NCBI RefSeq assembly: GCF_029714325.1
Contig: NZ_CP121666.1
Span: forward strand, 6,975,001-7,039,000
Reading direction: 5' to 3'
Source: Bradyrhizobium sp. CB1717
Lineage (GTDB): Bacteria; Pseudomonadota; Alphaproteobacteria; Rhizobiales; Xanthobacteraceae
DNA length: 64,000 nucleotides
In this document: piece after piece, positions 34,371 to 43,909 of the stretch
Layout of the letters: every line of letters starts with the position of its first letter
Position numbering within the stretch: the first letter of the stretch is position 1
Notes under the pieces: model-generated
Told to the model about the DNA's origin: nothing
The model's database searches: none
What the model saw: only the letters and a program-made list of their open reading frames with translations
Program-made: the position numbers and the translations under genes

Positions 34371-35285
34371 ATGACAGACCGCACCGCCCAGACCGCCAAG
34401 CGCGAGCGCATCATCCAGGAGATGGCCGACGATCTCGACGAGGAACTGGAGATGGAGCTGGACGACGCCCGTCTCGACGAGCTTCTGGACGAGACGGATG
34501 TGCTGAACCCGACGGTCGATCGCAGGCTCTATTTCCGGGAGCTGCTGCGGCTTCAGGGCGAGCTGGTCAAGCTCCAGGACTGGGTGCAGAGCGAGAAGAA
34601 AAAGGTCGTGGTGCTGTTCGAGGGCCGCGATTCCGCCGGCAAGGGCGGCGTCATCAAGCGCATCACCCAGCGCCTCAATCCGCGCATCTGCCGCGTCGCC
34701 GCGCTGCCCGCGCCGAGCGAGCGCGAGCGCACGCAATGGTATTTCCAGCGCTACGTGTCGCACCTGCCGGCGGGCGGCGAGATCGTGCTGTTCGACCGCA
34801 GCTGGTACAACCGCGCCGGCGTCGAGCGCGTGATGGGCTTCTGCTCGGAGCAGGAGTACCAGGAGTTCTTCAAGACGGTGCCGGAGTTCGAGCGGATGCT
34901 GATCCGCTCCGGCATCATCCTGGTCAAGTACTGGTTCTCGATCACCGACGACGAGCAGCAGTTCCGCTTCACCATGCGAATCAAGGATCCGCTCAAGCAG
35001 TGGAAGCTGAGCCCAATGGACGTCGAGGCGCGCAGCCGCTGGGAGGCCTATACCAAGGCCAAGGAGACGATGCTGGAGTACACGCACCTGCCGGACTCGC
35101 CGTGGTGGATCGTCGATGCCGTCGACAAGAAGCGCGCCCGGCTCAACTGCATCTCGCATCTCCTGACCCAGATCCCCTACCAGGAGGTCGCGCGCGTCCC
35201 GGTGGTGCTGCCGGCGCGCGTGCGCAACCCCGACTACCACCGCGGCCCGGTCCCGCCGGAGATGTACGTGCCGGCGAAGTATTGA
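34371..35285 (+). CDS. ppk2: polyphosphate kinase 2 family protein
   Basis: This 304-residue enzyme transfers phosphate between polyphosphate and nucleotides. It has Walker A FEGRDSAGKGG near residue 85, the lid-type motif FDRSWYNRAGVERVMGF near 145 and the family block YWFSITDDEQ. The length and the acidic N-terminal extension (DDLDEELEMELDD) fit class I PPK2. It follows the Lrp gene by 87 bases on the same strand but is probably a separate unit. Class I enzymes mostly make GTP or ATP from the diphosphates; which one applies here is not shown. Confidence 0.92.
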   Translation: MTDRTAQTAKRERIIQEMADDLDEELEMELDDARLDELLDETDVLNPTVDRRLYFRELLRLQGELVKLQDWVQSEKKKVVVLFEGRDSAGKGGVIKRITQRLNPRICRVAALPAPSERERTQWYFQRYVSHLPAGGEIVLFDRSWYNRAGVERVMGFCSEQEYQEFFKTVPEFERMLIRSGIILVKYWFSITDDEQQFRFTMRIKDPLKQWKLSPMDVEARSRWEAYTKAKETMLEYTHLPDSPWWIVDAVDKKRARLNCISHLLTQIPYQEVARVPVVLPARVRNPDYHRGPVPPEMYVPAKY

Positions 35286-35332
35286 GGGGGCGAACGAACT
35301 CGGCCTGCATGGATGGCCGCAAACTCCGGTCT

Positions 35333-35425
35333 CGTAGGGTGGGCAAAGCGTAGCGTGCCCACCATTCCCACTACGAACGCGGACGCATGGTGGGCACGGC
35401 GCTTTGCGCCTTTGCCCACCCTACG
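35333..35425. repeat. palindromic intergenic repeat, GTAGGGTGGGCAAAG family (copy 2)
   Basis: The arms CGTAGGGTGGGCAAAG and its complement enclose an inner pair GCGTGCCCACCAT and ATGGTGGGCACGGC. It lies between the convergent ppk2 and alcohol dehydrogenase genes and may terminate both. Confidence 0.85.
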
Positions 35426-35440
35426 GCACCTACCAAGCGG

Positions 35441-36520
35441 CTATCGCCACGGCTGCACGATGATCTTGGTGTGGGCCTCGGGATTGGCGAGATCGGCAAA
35501 CGCCTTTGCGACACCGTCGATACCGACCTCCGCCGTCACCATGGCCGCGGCATCCACCTGCCCTTCCGCGATCAGACGCAGTGAGGCTGCGAATTCATCC
35601 GGCGTGTAGCCGAGCACGTACTGGACGTTCAGCTCCTTCATGATGCCGAGCATGGGCTCATTTCTGTCGGTCTCCATGCAGACGCCGACCACGACGATGC
35701 GCGCATCGCGCGGAGCGCCTTCGAACACCTGCTGCAACAGGCCGGGCACGCCGACGCATTCGAAGATGATCGCGGGCTTGAGCGCCGGCAGCATGGCCTG
35801 GAACGGCGGCCGCGCCGCCTTCTCCGCGTCCGACATCTGCGCATGCTCGGCCCAGGTCGTATAGGGCTGCGATACCCTGGGATCGACGACGATGTCGGCG
35901 CCGAGCTTTGCCGCGAGCGCGCGCCGCGCCGGCGAATAGTCGGCGGCAACGATCGGATGCAGGCCCCTGATCTTCAGCGCCGCGATCACCGCGAGCCCGA
36001 CCGGGCCGCAGCCGATCACCAGCGGCACCTCGCCGCCGCGAATGTTGGCCTTCGCCACCGCGTGAACGCCGACCGCCAGCGGCTCGGTGAGCGCGGCGTG
36101 TTCCGGCGCGAGACCATTGGGCACCTCGAGCAACAACGGCTCGCTCAGCAGCATCGCTTCCGCATAGCCGCCGACGAATTCGTTGGAATAGCCGATGCCC
36201 TTGATGCCCTCCGGCGTCAGCAGCGCGGGCAGCGAGCAGACATGCGTCCCCGGCTTGAGCCGACGTTCAGTGCCCGGGCCGTAATCGACGATCTCGCAGC
36301 AGAACTCGTGACCAAACACGACATCGCGCGACAAATCCATCGGCGTGCGTCCGGTCTTCTTCGCCATCTCAACCATGCGGGGAGCGTGCTGGCGGGCATG
36401 TAGGTCGGAGCCGCAGATGCCGCAGGCGAGCGTCCTGACCAGAACCTGGCCGGGACCGGGCTTCGGATCCGCCATCTGGCCGACGACAATCTCACCATCC
36501 CTGAAAATCGCGGCGCGCAT
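35441..36520 (-). CDS. zinc-binding alcohol dehydrogenase family protein (MDR)
   Basis: This 359-residue medium-chain dehydrogenase has the catalytic-zinc cysteine in CGICGSDLHA, the GHE block in VFGHEFCCEIV and the NAD fold at LVIGCGPVGLAVIAAL. The four-cysteine lobe for structural zinc that many MDR enzymes carry near residue 100 is missing (CSLPALLTPEGIKG instead), so it probably binds only one zinc. It likely oxidises a secondary alcohol or polyol. There is a 60-base gap to the upstream transporter gene on the same strand. Confidence 0.88.
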   Translation of the reverse strand: MRAAIFRDGEIVVGQMADPKPGPGQVLVRTLACGICGSDLHARQHAPRMVEMAKKTGRTPMDLSRDVVFGHEFCCEIVDYGPGTERRLKPGTHVCSLPALLTPEGIKGIGYSNEFVGGYAEAMLLSEPLLLEVPNGLAPEHAALTEPLAVGVHAVAKANIRGGEVPLVIGCGPVGLAVIAALKIRGLHPIVAADYSPARRALAAKLGADIVVDPRVSQPYTTWAEHAQMSDAEKAARPPFQAMLPALKPAIIFECVGVPGLLQQVFEGAPRDARIVVVGVCMETDRNEPMLGIMKELNVQYVLGYTPDEFAASLRLIAEGQVDAAAMVTAEVGIDGVAKAFADLANPEAHTKIIVQPWR

Positions 36521-36580
36521 CCGGCTCCTCCCGTGTTGTTGGAGCCGTTGATAGCACGAAGCGGCGGGCGCGATATTGCG

Positions 36581-37516
36581 TCAGGCGTTCGGGGAACGCT
36601 CTTCCAGCACCAGGAGCTGGGCGCGGCGGACGCGCTCGCGATGGGCGATGTAGAGACCGCTGGCGACGATGAAGGCCGCACCGACGATGGTCCAGATGCT
36701 CGGCACCTCGCCGAAGATGAAGAAGCCGAGAATGCTGACCCACAACAATTGCGAGTAGGAGAACGGCGCCAGCACCGAGGCATCGCCGTAGCGATAGGCC
36801 AGCACGACGATCCACTGGCCCGCGGTCGAGGCGACGCCGATGAAGATGCCGAGCGCGATCGCGGTCCAGGACGGCGTCACCCAGACGAACGGCACGATTG
36901 CGGTGAGGATCGCAAGACCGGTCAGCGAGGAATAGGCCATGGTGGTGACGACGGCCTCACGGCCGCTCATCATCCGCGTCAAGATCAGCGTGCCGGCCCA
37001 GCAGGCCGCCGAGACGACCGGGAAGAATGCCGCCGGATGAAACGCGCTGGTGCCCGGGCGCAGGATGATCAGCACGCCGACGAGGCCGAGCGCGGTGGCG
37101 AACCAGCGGCGCATGCCGACCTTCTCGCCGAGGAAGACGATCGAGAGCGCAGTGACGAACAGCGGCGCGACGAAGCCGGTGGCCGACGCCTCCGCGATCG
37201 GGAGGAAGCCGAGGCCCGTGATGAAGAACAGCGAGGAGCCGAGCAGCACCGCGCCTCGCATCACGTGCAATCCGAGACGATCGGTGCGCATCGCGTAATA
37301 CGGCGAGGACCGCAGCATCACCGGCGTGAAGATCAGCGCGAAGGTGAGAAAGCGGATCCAGGTGATCTCGATCGAGGGCAGGCTGGTCGACAGATATTTC
37401 GCGGCGGTGTCGGAGCAGCCGAGAAATACCGTCGAGAGCAGGATCAGCGCGATGCCCTTGAAGGGATGATCGACGCGCGCGGGTGCGCGGCGGCCGACAT
37501 GCTTCTTCTCGGGCAT
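36581..37516 (-). CDS. EamA family (DMT superfamily) transporter
   Basis: This protein has two EamA repeats and about ten hydrophobic segments, for example GIALILLSTVFLGCSDTAAK at the start and LLWVSILGFFIFGEVPS near the end. Family members export or import metabolites across the inner membrane. I start at ATG 37516 (MPEKKHVG, 311 residues); a GTG 39 codons upstream is possible but would add an atypical polar extension. It may be co-transcribed with the alcohol dehydrogenase gene behind it. Substrate unknown. Confidence 0.85.
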   Translation of the reverse strand: MPEKKHVGRRAPARVDHPFKGIALILLSTVFLGCSDTAAKYLSTSLPSIEITWIRFLTFALIFTPVMLRSSPYYAMRTDRLGLHVMRGAVLLGSSLFFITGLGFLPIAEASATGFVAPLFVTALSIVFLGEKVGMRRWFATALGLVGVLIILRPGTSAFHPAAFFPVVSAACWAGTLILTRMMSGREAVVTTMAYSSLTGLAILTAIVPFVWVTPSWTAIALGIFIGVASTAGQWIVVLAYRYGDASVLAPFSYSQLLWVSILGFFIFGEVPSIWTIVGAAFIVASGLYIAHRERVRRAQLLVLEERSPNA

Positions 37517-37710
37517 GGGCACGGAAATACTATCGAGCCTTGCGGCTGCGGCTGGCGGCGGGGTCACGGCTGGAACTCGGGAAAAATGCGAATCGAGTGC
37601 GCTTGTAAAAAACGACAAATGCGCCGCTTTCACAACTTCCGAAAACAGGATGCCGATATGCGCTGATCGCCGCGCGCGTCAATACTCCATTAATAATGGG
37701 CGTTTGTGCA

Positions 37711-38550
37711 CTACAGCATGGGCAGACTGCGCGGCTTCGGACCGCGTGGAAACGCCGCATCGAGCGCCGAAATCTCCTCTTTCGTCAGCACGAGATTACC
37801 GGCCGCCGCATTCTCGGCAGCATGTTCCGCGGATGAGGCCTTCGGGATCGCGGATACCGTAGTCGCACGGGTGAGGAAGCTCAACGCGACCTGACGCGGC
37901 GTCGCGCGTCGCGCCTCCGCGATGCGCGCGAGCACGGCGCCGCCTTTGCTGTTGCTGGCCGGGAAATCATCGTGACCGAACGGTGAATAGGCGACGACGG
38001 CGACGCCATGCTGCTTGCACCACGGAATCACCGCATGCTCGATCGCGCGTTCCTTCAGATGATAGAGCACCTGATTGCAGGCGATGCGCCCTTCGCCCGA
38101 GACAGCGAGAATCTCGTCGAGATCGTCGGCATCGAAATTGGAGACGCCCCAGGATTTGATCTTGCCGGCCTTCACGAGTTCCTCGAACGCGGCAACGGTG
38201 TCTTGCAGCGGATAGGAGCCACGCCAGTGCAGGAGATAGCAGTCGAGCCGATCGGTCTTCAGCCGCTTCAGCGAGCGCTCGCACGCCGTGATGGTTCCAC
38301 GGCGCGAGGCGTTGCTCGGCAGCACCTTCGAGACGAGGAAGACTTCATCGCGGCGGCCCGCGATCGCATCCGCAATGACGAGCTCGGCATCGCCATACAT
38401 CTCGGCGGTGTCGATGTGGGTCATGCCGAGATCGAGCCCACGCTGAAGCGCGGCGATCGCGCGCTTGCGGTCGCCATGGTCGAGATACCAGGTGCCCTGC
38501 CCGATGACGGAGACGTTGGCGTTGGTTTTGCCGAAGGGTTTTGTGTTCAT
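37711..38550 (-). CDS. aldo/keto reductase
   Basis: This 279-residue NADPH-dependent barrel enzyme has the catalytic Asp and Tyr in HIDTAEMYGDAE, the lysine in FLVSKVLP, the histidine in YLLHWRG and the NADPH segment AIPKASSAEHAAENA. It reduces aldehydes or ketones, often broad-range. GGAGAG precedes ATG 38550. The gene is downstream of an SMP-30 gene on the same strand, separated by a repeat. Physiological substrate unknown. Confidence 0.9.
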   Translation of the reverse strand: MNTKPFGKTNANVSVIGQGTWYLDHGDRKRAIAALQRGLDLGMTHIDTAEMYGDAELVIADAIAGRRDEVFLVSKVLPSNASRRGTITACERSLKRLKTDRLDCYLLHWRGSYPLQDTVAAFEELVKAGKIKSWGVSNFDADDLDEILAVSGEGRIACNQVLYHLKERAIEHAVIPWCKQHGVAVVAYSPFGHDDFPASNSKGGAVLARIAEARRATPRQVALSFLTRATTVSAIPKASSAEHAAENAAAGNLVLTKEEISALDAAFPRGPKPRSLPML

Positions 38551-38569
38551 GTTCTCTCCGATATTGCTC

Positions 38570-38706
38570 TCCCTCTCCCGATTCTTACGGGGAGAGGGTC
38601 GGGGTGAGGGGCTGCTTCCGCAAATTCGCCGGCAGTTGGACTCGCTGAGAGTCCCCCTCACCCGCCGCACTGCGTGCGTCGGCCTCTCCCCGCAAGCGGG
38701 GAGAGG
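38570..38706. repeat. palindromic intergenic repeat, CCTCTCCCGC family (copy 2)
   Basis: CCTCTCCCGATTCTTACGGGGAGAGG at the left and CCTCTCCCCGCAAGCGGGGAGAGG at the right are each hairpins. A further CCCCCTCACCC / GGGTGAGGGG pair lies between. It separates the aldo/keto reductase and SMP-30 genes. Confidence 0.8.
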
Positions 38707-38714
38707 CGAAGAAA

Positions 38715-39614
38715 CTACAATCCGCCGATATCCGCCACCAGCACGCTGCCGGTCGCAGACTCCGTGATATAGAGTCGATCCCTGTTTTCGCCACCGATGG
38801 CGAGATTGGTGCAGTTCGGCCCTGCGCACGACTTGATCCGCGCGATCAGCTCCCCGTTCGGCGCGAACGCGAAAACATGTCCGAGGGACGCATGGCCGAC
38901 GAACAGGCGACCCTTCGCATCCATGGTCATGCCGTCGGGCCCGCTGGTGCCGAACAGCGAGCAGAAGCGGCCGACTTTCGACACGCTGCCGTCCTTCATG
39001 AACGGCAGCCGCCACACCGCGTTGTCGCGCGTCATGGCGACGAACAGCACCGTCTCCGTGGGATCGAGCACGAGACCGTTCGGGCTGATGCCGGTGTCGA
39101 GCAGGCAGTCGAGCCGTCCATTTGGTGCGAGACGATAGACCCGGCCGCTCGGATCGTGCAGGCCGGTCTGGCCCTGATCGGTGAAATAGATGTCGCCATT
39201 GGAGGCGAGATGCAGGTCGTTGCAGCCGCGGAACGATTCCGAATTGCGCGCGGTCAGGATCGGCTTGATGCGCCCGGCCTTCGCATCGAGCTCCATGATG
39301 CCATGCATGTAGTCGGCGACCAGGATACGGCCGTCGGCTGCGATCTTGAGTCCGTTCGGCCAGCCCTCATATTCGATCGCCAGCGACCATTCGCCGTCCG
39401 GTGCGATACGGAAGATGCGGCCGAAGGGAATGTCGACGATATAGAGATTGCCGTCCCTGTCGAACGACGGGCCTTCGATGAAGGAGTCCGTCGGCACGCC
39501 CGGGCGATTGGCGTCAGCCCAATCGGTCCGCTCGCCTTTGCGGCGGAATTTGTCGGGCATCGCGGAGAACAGCCTGGTCTCGATCAGGCGCGGCGGCGTT
39601 TCCAGGTACATCAT
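38715..39614 (-). CDS. SMP-30/gluconolactonase family protein (second copy type)
   Basis: This 299-residue beta-propeller protein has the family ligands in FIEGPSFD (Glu), GCNDLHLAS (Asn) and SGPDGMTMD (Asp). It is clearly different from the protein at 28364 but of the same fold, so probably another sugar-lactone hydrolase. The start is one of two adjacent methionines at 39614 or 39611; no ribosome site is visible before them, only an A-rich run. There is no signal peptide, so it should be cytoplasmic. Confidence 0.82.
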   Translation of the reverse strand: MMYLETPPRLIETRLFSAMPDKFRRKGERTDWADANRPGVPTDSFIEGPSFDRDGNLYIVDIPFGRIFRIAPDGEWSLAIEYEGWPNGLKIAADGRILVADYMHGIMELDAKAGRIKPILTARNSESFRGCNDLHLASNGDIYFTDQGQTGLHDPSGRVYRLAPNGRLDCLLDTGISPNGLVLDPTETVLFVAMTRDNAVWRLPFMKDGSVSKVGRFCSLFGTSGPDGMTMDAKGRLFVGHASLGHVFAFAPNGELIARIKSCAGPNCTNLAIGGENRDRLYITESATGSVLVADIGGL

Positions 39615-39709
39615 TGTTTTTTTTGATTGTTGAGGGTGAGCGCACGGCAGCATAGGCGACAATCGATGTCGCGTCGATTGGGCGGAGGGCATGGCTGCGT
39701 CCCCACCTC

Positions 39710-39850
39710 TCTCGTGTCCCGGACGCGCTGCAGCGTGAAACGCTGCTGCGCAGAGCCGGGACCCAGAAAAGCCAAACACTCTGCTGTTGGATGGGCCCGG
39801 CTCTGCAGCGCACCGTCGAAGGGACGCTGCGCTGCGTCCGGGGCACGAGA
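39710..39850. repeat. long palindromic repeat, TCTCGTGTCCCGGACGC family
   Basis: The arms TCTCGTGTCCCGGACGC (39710-39726) and GCGTCCGGGGCACGAGA (39834-39850) enclose a second pair, CTGCGCAGAGCCGGG and CCCGGCTCTGCAG. It lies in the 360-base gap between the SMP-30 and nasC genes with the next repeat; the gap holds nothing else that I can see. Confidence 0.78.
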
Positions 39851-39880
39851 CCATGGTTTCGGCACGCCTGCATCAACACA

Positions 39881-39958
39881 GTCATTGCGAGCGCAGCGAA
39901 GCAATCCAGAATCCCGCCGCGGAAAGTCTCTGGATTGCTTCGCTACGCTCGCAATGAC
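39881..39958. repeat. palindromic intergenic repeat, CATTGCGAG family (copy 5)
   Basis: The arms GTCATTGCGAGCG and CGCTCGCAATGAC bound 78 bases with inner arms CAATCCAGA and TCTGGATTG. It lies 16 bases after the nasC stop codon and may form the 3' hairpin of that transcript. Confidence 0.85.
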
Positions 39959-39974
39959 GATGGAAGAGACGGGC

Positions 39975-42680
39975 CTACCCCGCCGCGCTCGCGACCTTTG
40001 CCTGCTTCGCCGGCGCGACTTCCGTCGTCGCGATCAAGCGCTTCAGCTCGGGGATGCAGGAACCGCAATTGGTGCCGGCCTTCAGCTTGGCACCGATCTC
40101 CGCTGCCGTCCGTGCACCGCCAGCGATGGTGTCGCAGATGGTGCCGCGGCCGACGCCGAAGCAGGCGCAGACGATCGGGCCGGTCGAAGCGGCGCCCTCG
40201 CTGGACTTGCCGGACAGCAGCATGCGGCGCTGATCGTCGGTGACCTGATCGGCGACGAACAGGCTCTTCACCACCTCCCAATCGCCGGCGTCATGCGCGG
40301 GTCCGACGAACAGGCAGGTCTCGATTCGATCTCCAGCGAACGAAGCCGCGCGGAAAACGCCGCCGCCGAAGTCGCGATATTCAGCAACGTCCTCGCCGGC
40401 AACGCTCTCGAGCCAGGCTGGCCAGCGGGAGAGGTCCGCGTTGTCGGCAAAGAGATAGCCGAAGCCGCCAGCCACCGTGACGCGGGTCCACAACAGGTTC
40501 TGCGGCAGGTCGAGCGGCTTGCGCGACAGCGCGAAGCCGCGGAAGACGTATTCGTAGGGCGCGACCGCGGCCGGCGTCGCCTTCGATTCCGGCTGGCCCG
40601 AGAACGGATCGGTGAAAGACTGCACCAGCGCGCCGACGCGGCCGTGCGAGGCATTCATCGCGCTCCAGTGGATCGGCACGAACAGGGTCCCGCGCTGCTG
40701 TCCCTCGCTGACGACGGCTTTCAGGATGCACTGGCCGTAATCGGTGGTGATGCGGGCATAGCCGTCGTGGGCGATGCCGTATTTGCCGGCGTCATCGGGA
40801 TGAATCTCGACGAACGGCTCGGGCAGATGCGCACCCAGCCGCTGGCTGAGGCCGGTGCGCGTCATGGTGTGCCACTGGTCGCGGATGCGCCCGGTGTTGA
40901 GCCTAAGGGGGCGCGACGGACCGGTCTCGCCGCGCAGCGTGGGCACCTCCGGCGCAATGAAGCGGCCCTTGCGGTCATTGGTGAAGAAGCCGCCGTCCGC
41001 GAAGAAGCGCTCGCCCGGCGAAGCGCCTTCGCGCGACGGCCACTGCACCGGCTTCAACGCGTCGAAGGCTTCGTCCGATAGGGTGGTCAGCGCGCCGATG
41101 TCGAAGTCGCGGCTGCCGTCGTTCTCGAAAGCGGAGAGGGCGGCATGCTCGCGGAAAATGTCGGCCGCGGACTTGTAATTAAAACTGTCGCCGAAGCCGA
41201 GGCGCTTTGCGGTCTCGCTCAAAATCCACCAATCGGGGCGCGCCTCGCCCGGCGCCGGCAGGAACGAGCGCTGGCGCGAGATGCGCCGTTCTGAATTGGT
41301 CACGGTGCCTGACTTCTCGCCCCAGGCGAGCGCAGGCAACAGCACATGCGGGCCGGCCTCGACGGTGTCGTTGGAGAGCACGTTCTCGGACACCACGAAC
41401 AATTCGAGCTTCTTCAGCGCCTCGCGCACGAAGTCGGCATCGGGCAGCGACACCGCGGGGTTGGTGCCCATCACCCAGAGCGCCTTGATCTCGCCGCGGT
41501 TGATCGCCTCGAACAGCTGCACCGCCTTCAGGCCCTCATGTGTGGCGATGCGCGGCGCCTTCCAGAACCGCCTGACACGGTCGATGTCGGGCGGTGTGAA
41601 GCCCATATGCGCGGCGAGCATATTGGCGAGGCCGCCGACCTCGCGACCGCCCATCGCGTTGGGCTGGCCGGTGAGCGAGAACGGCGAGGCACCGGGCTTG
41701 CCGATGCGGCCCGTCGCGAGATGGCAGTTCAGGATCGCATTGACCTTGTCGGTGCCCTGCGCCGACTGGTTCACCCCTTGCGAGTAGAGCGTGACGACCT
41801 TTTCGGTGTCGCGGAACATCTTGAAGAAGGTGGCGACGTCCTGCTCGGAGAGGCCGGTAGCAAGCGCGGTCGCAGCGACGCTGCCGGCGATGTTGCGCGC
41901 GCGCGCGAGCGCGTCGTCGAAACCGCTGGTATTCTCAGCGATGTAGTCCTGGTCCAGCGCGCCATTGTCGGCGAGATGGACGAACAGGCCGGAGAACAGC
42001 GCGGTGTCGGTGCCGGGCTTGAGGCCGAGGAACAGATCGACGTCGCTCGCGGTGTCGGTGCGGCGCGGATCGATCACGATCATGCGCGCGCCGCGCTCCC
42101 CGCGGTTCTTCAGCATGCGCTGGAACAGCACCGGATGGCACCAGGCTGCGTTCGAGCCGACGAAGACCAGCAGATCGGCCTGATCGAGATCCTCGTAACA
42201 GCCGGGCACCGTGTCGGCGCCGAAGGCGCGGCGATGGCCGGCGACCGAGGACGACATGCAGAGCCGCGAATTGGTGTCGACGTTCGCCGTGCCGACAAAG
42301 CCCTTCATCAGCTTGTTGGCGACGTAATAGTCCTCGGTGAGGAGCTGGCCGGAGAGATAGAACGCGACCGCATCGGCGCCATCGCGGGCCACGATGTGCT
42401 GCATGCGATGGGCAACATGATCGAGCGCATCGCTCCAGGCGACACGCTCCAGCACGCCCTTGCAGCGGATCATCGGATAGAGCAGCCGGCTCTCGAGCCC
42501 GACGGTCTCGCCGAGCGCCGAACCCTTCGAGCACAGCCGGCCGAAATTGGCGGGATGGTCAGGATCGCCCGCGATTGCCGCACCGCCCTTGCCGTCCGGC
42601 GTTGCCAGCACGCCGCAACCGACGCCGCAATAGGGGCAGGTCGTTTTCGTGGTGCGGAGGTTCGGGTCGATCGCCGTCAT
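39975..42680 (-). CDS. nasC: assimilatory nitrate reductase catalytic subunit
   Basis: This 901-residue molybdenum enzyme reduces nitrate to nitrite in the cytoplasm. The N-terminal iron-sulfur site has C15, C18 and C22 (CPYCGVGCG) plus a fourth cysteine in GRLCSKGS; Mo-bisMGD domains follow. A BFD-like [2Fe-2S] domain ends the protein (VCACFGVGRG and NCGSCIPELKR), as in enzymes that take electrons from a flavoprotein. That partner is probably Flp, encoded one base away. It is last in narK-bjgb-flp-nasC. The start at ATG 42680 omits an 11-codon extension into flp. Confidence 0.93.
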   Translation of the reverse strand: MTAIDPNLRTTKTTCPYCGVGCGVLATPDGKGGAAIAGDPDHPANFGRLCSKGSALGETVGLESRLLYPMIRCKGVLERVAWSDALDHVAHRMQHIVARDGADAVAFYLSGQLLTEDYYVANKLMKGFVGTANVDTNSRLCMSSSVAGHRRAFGADTVPGCYEDLDQADLLVFVGSNAAWCHPVLFQRMLKNRGERGARMIVIDPRRTDTASDVDLFLGLKPGTDTALFSGLFVHLADNGALDQDYIAENTSGFDDALARARNIAGSVAATALATGLSEQDVATFFKMFRDTEKVVTLYSQGVNQSAQGTDKVNAILNCHLATGRIGKPGASPFSLTGQPNAMGGREVGGLANMLAAHMGFTPPDIDRVRRFWKAPRIATHEGLKAVQLFEAINRGEIKALWVMGTNPAVSLPDADFVREALKKLELFVVSENVLSNDTVEAGPHVLLPALAWGEKSGTVTNSERRISRQRSFLPAPGEARPDWWILSETAKRLGFGDSFNYKSAADIFREHAALSAFENDGSRDFDIGALTTLSDEAFDALKPVQWPSREGASPGERFFADGGFFTNDRKGRFIAPEVPTLRGETGPSRPLRLNTGRIRDQWHTMTRTGLSQRLGAHLPEPFVEIHPDDAGKYGIAHDGYARITTDYGQCILKAVVSEGQQRGTLFVPIHWSAMNASHGRVGALVQSFTDPFSGQPESKATPAAVAPYEYVFRGFALSRKPLDLPQNLLWTRVTVAGGFGYLFADNADLSRWPAWLESVAGEDVAEYRDFGGGVFRAASFAGDRIETCLFVGPAHDAGDWEVVKSLFVADQVTDDQRRMLLSGKSSEGAASTGPIVCACFGVGRGTICDTIAGGARTAAEIGAKLKAGTNCGSCIPELKRLIATTEVAPAKQAKVASAAG

Positions 42681-42681
42681 A

Positions 42682-43899
42682 TCAAGCCGCTTTCGAAGGC
42701 AACGCGAGCGCACGGCCGAACATCATGTCGGTGCGGATCGCCGCGACCTTGTCGCGATTGCGGATCAGCTCGAGATACCAGAGCGCATCGACGGTATCGC
42801 CGATCAGAACGGCGCCGGTGAGCCGGCCGTCGGCGATCACGAGTTTCTTATAGGTGCCGCGCCTGCGGTCGGACAGCACAAGGCTCTCGCTGCCCTCCCC
42901 GCCCATGAAGTCGCCGGCAGAGAACACGCTGACGCCGGAGACCTTGAGGTTGGTCGAGACCACGCTGCCCTGATAGGCGGCGGACCGGCCGGCGAGATGC
43001 CGCGCCAGCACGCGCGCCTGCTCATAAGCGGGTTCGACCAGGCCATAGCAGGTGCCGCGATGCTCGGCGCATTCGCCGAGCGCGAAAATGTCGGACGAGG
43101 AGGTCTGCATCACATCGTTGACGACGACGCCGCGATTGACCGCGATCCCCGCCTCTTTCGCCAGCGCGACGTTCGGCTTGATGCCGGCGGCGAAGATCAC
43201 CGCATCAGCTTCGATGCGGCTGCCGTCGGCAAGCTCGACGGCTTCGACGTCGCCGTCACCATGGATGCACTTCGTGCTGGCATTGAGCAGGACGCGGATG
43301 CCCTTGCGCTCGACCAGAGTCTTGAGCAGGTCGGCCGCGGGCGCATCGAGCTGACGCTCCATCAGCCGGTCCATCAGATGCAGCAGCGTCACCGGCGCCC
43401 CGGCCTTGGCGAGGCCATAGGCGGCTTCCAGGCCGAGCAGGCCGCCGCCGACCACGACGACGCGCTTCTTCGCCGCGGCCAGCGTCAGCAGCAGGTCGAC
43501 GTCGCGCGTATCGCGAAACGTGTGCACGCCGGCGAGATCGGCGCCCGGCACGTTGAGCCGCAACGGCGTCGAGCCGGTCGCAAGCACGAGCTTGGAATAT
43601 TCCATGCTCTCTTCGCCCGCGATCTTGAGCTCGCGGCGGCCGGTGTCGATCTCGGTGACGCGATAGCCGTAGCGCACCGTGACGCCGCGATGGCGCCACC
43701 AGTCGGCCGGCCTGAGCTCGATCTCGTGCGAGCCGGTTTCACCGGCCAGCACGGAGGAGAGCAGCACGCGATTGTATGCGAGCCGCGGCTCATCGCCGAT
43801 GACGGCAACCGCGTAGCGGCCGAGTGCGGTCTTGGCGAGTTCATCGACAAGCCGCGCGGCCGCCATACCGTTACCGACGATGACCAGCGGTTCACTCAC
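42682..43899 (-). CDS. flp: FAD-dependent NAD(P)H oxidoreductase of nitrate assimilation
   Basis: This 405-residue flavoprotein has the FAD motif VIVGNGMAAARLVDEL at the N-terminus, the NAD(P) motif VVVVGGGLLGLEAAYGL near residue 150 and FALGECAEH for the second FAD contact. It resembles the N-terminal part of NirB. From work on Bradyrhizobium diazoefficiens, Flp supplies electrons to NasC and to the hemoglobin Bjgb. It lacks the NirB siroheme domain, so it is not itself a nitrite reductase. It is 10 bases from bjgb and one base from nasC, clearly one operon. Confidence 0.9.
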   Translation of the reverse strand: MSEPLVIVGNGMAAARLVDELAKTALGRYAVAVIGDEPRLAYNRVLLSSVLAGETGSHEIELRPADWWRHRGVTVRYGYRVTEIDTGRRELKIAGEESMEYSKLVLATGSTPLRLNVPGADLAGVHTFRDTRDVDLLLTLAAAKKRVVVVGGGLLGLEAAYGLAKAGAPVTLLHLMDRLMERQLDAPAADLLKTLVERKGIRVLLNASTKCIHGDGDVEAVELADGSRIEADAVIFAAGIKPNVALAKEAGIAVNRGVVVNDVMQTSSSDIFALGECAEHRGTCYGLVEPAYEQARVLARHLAGRSAAYQGSVVSTNLKVSGVSVFSAGDFMGGEGSESLVLSDRRRGTYKKLVIADGRLTGAVLIGDTVDALWYLELIRNRDKVAAIRTDMMFGRALALPSKAA

Positions 43900-43909
43900 A
43901 AGGCATCTC

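Noticed and set aside
3961..39958. Repeated CATTGCGAG units considered as a CRISPR array or insertion sequences
   Set aside because: Copies are dispersed, palindromic, have no regular spacers, no cas genes and no transposase frame.
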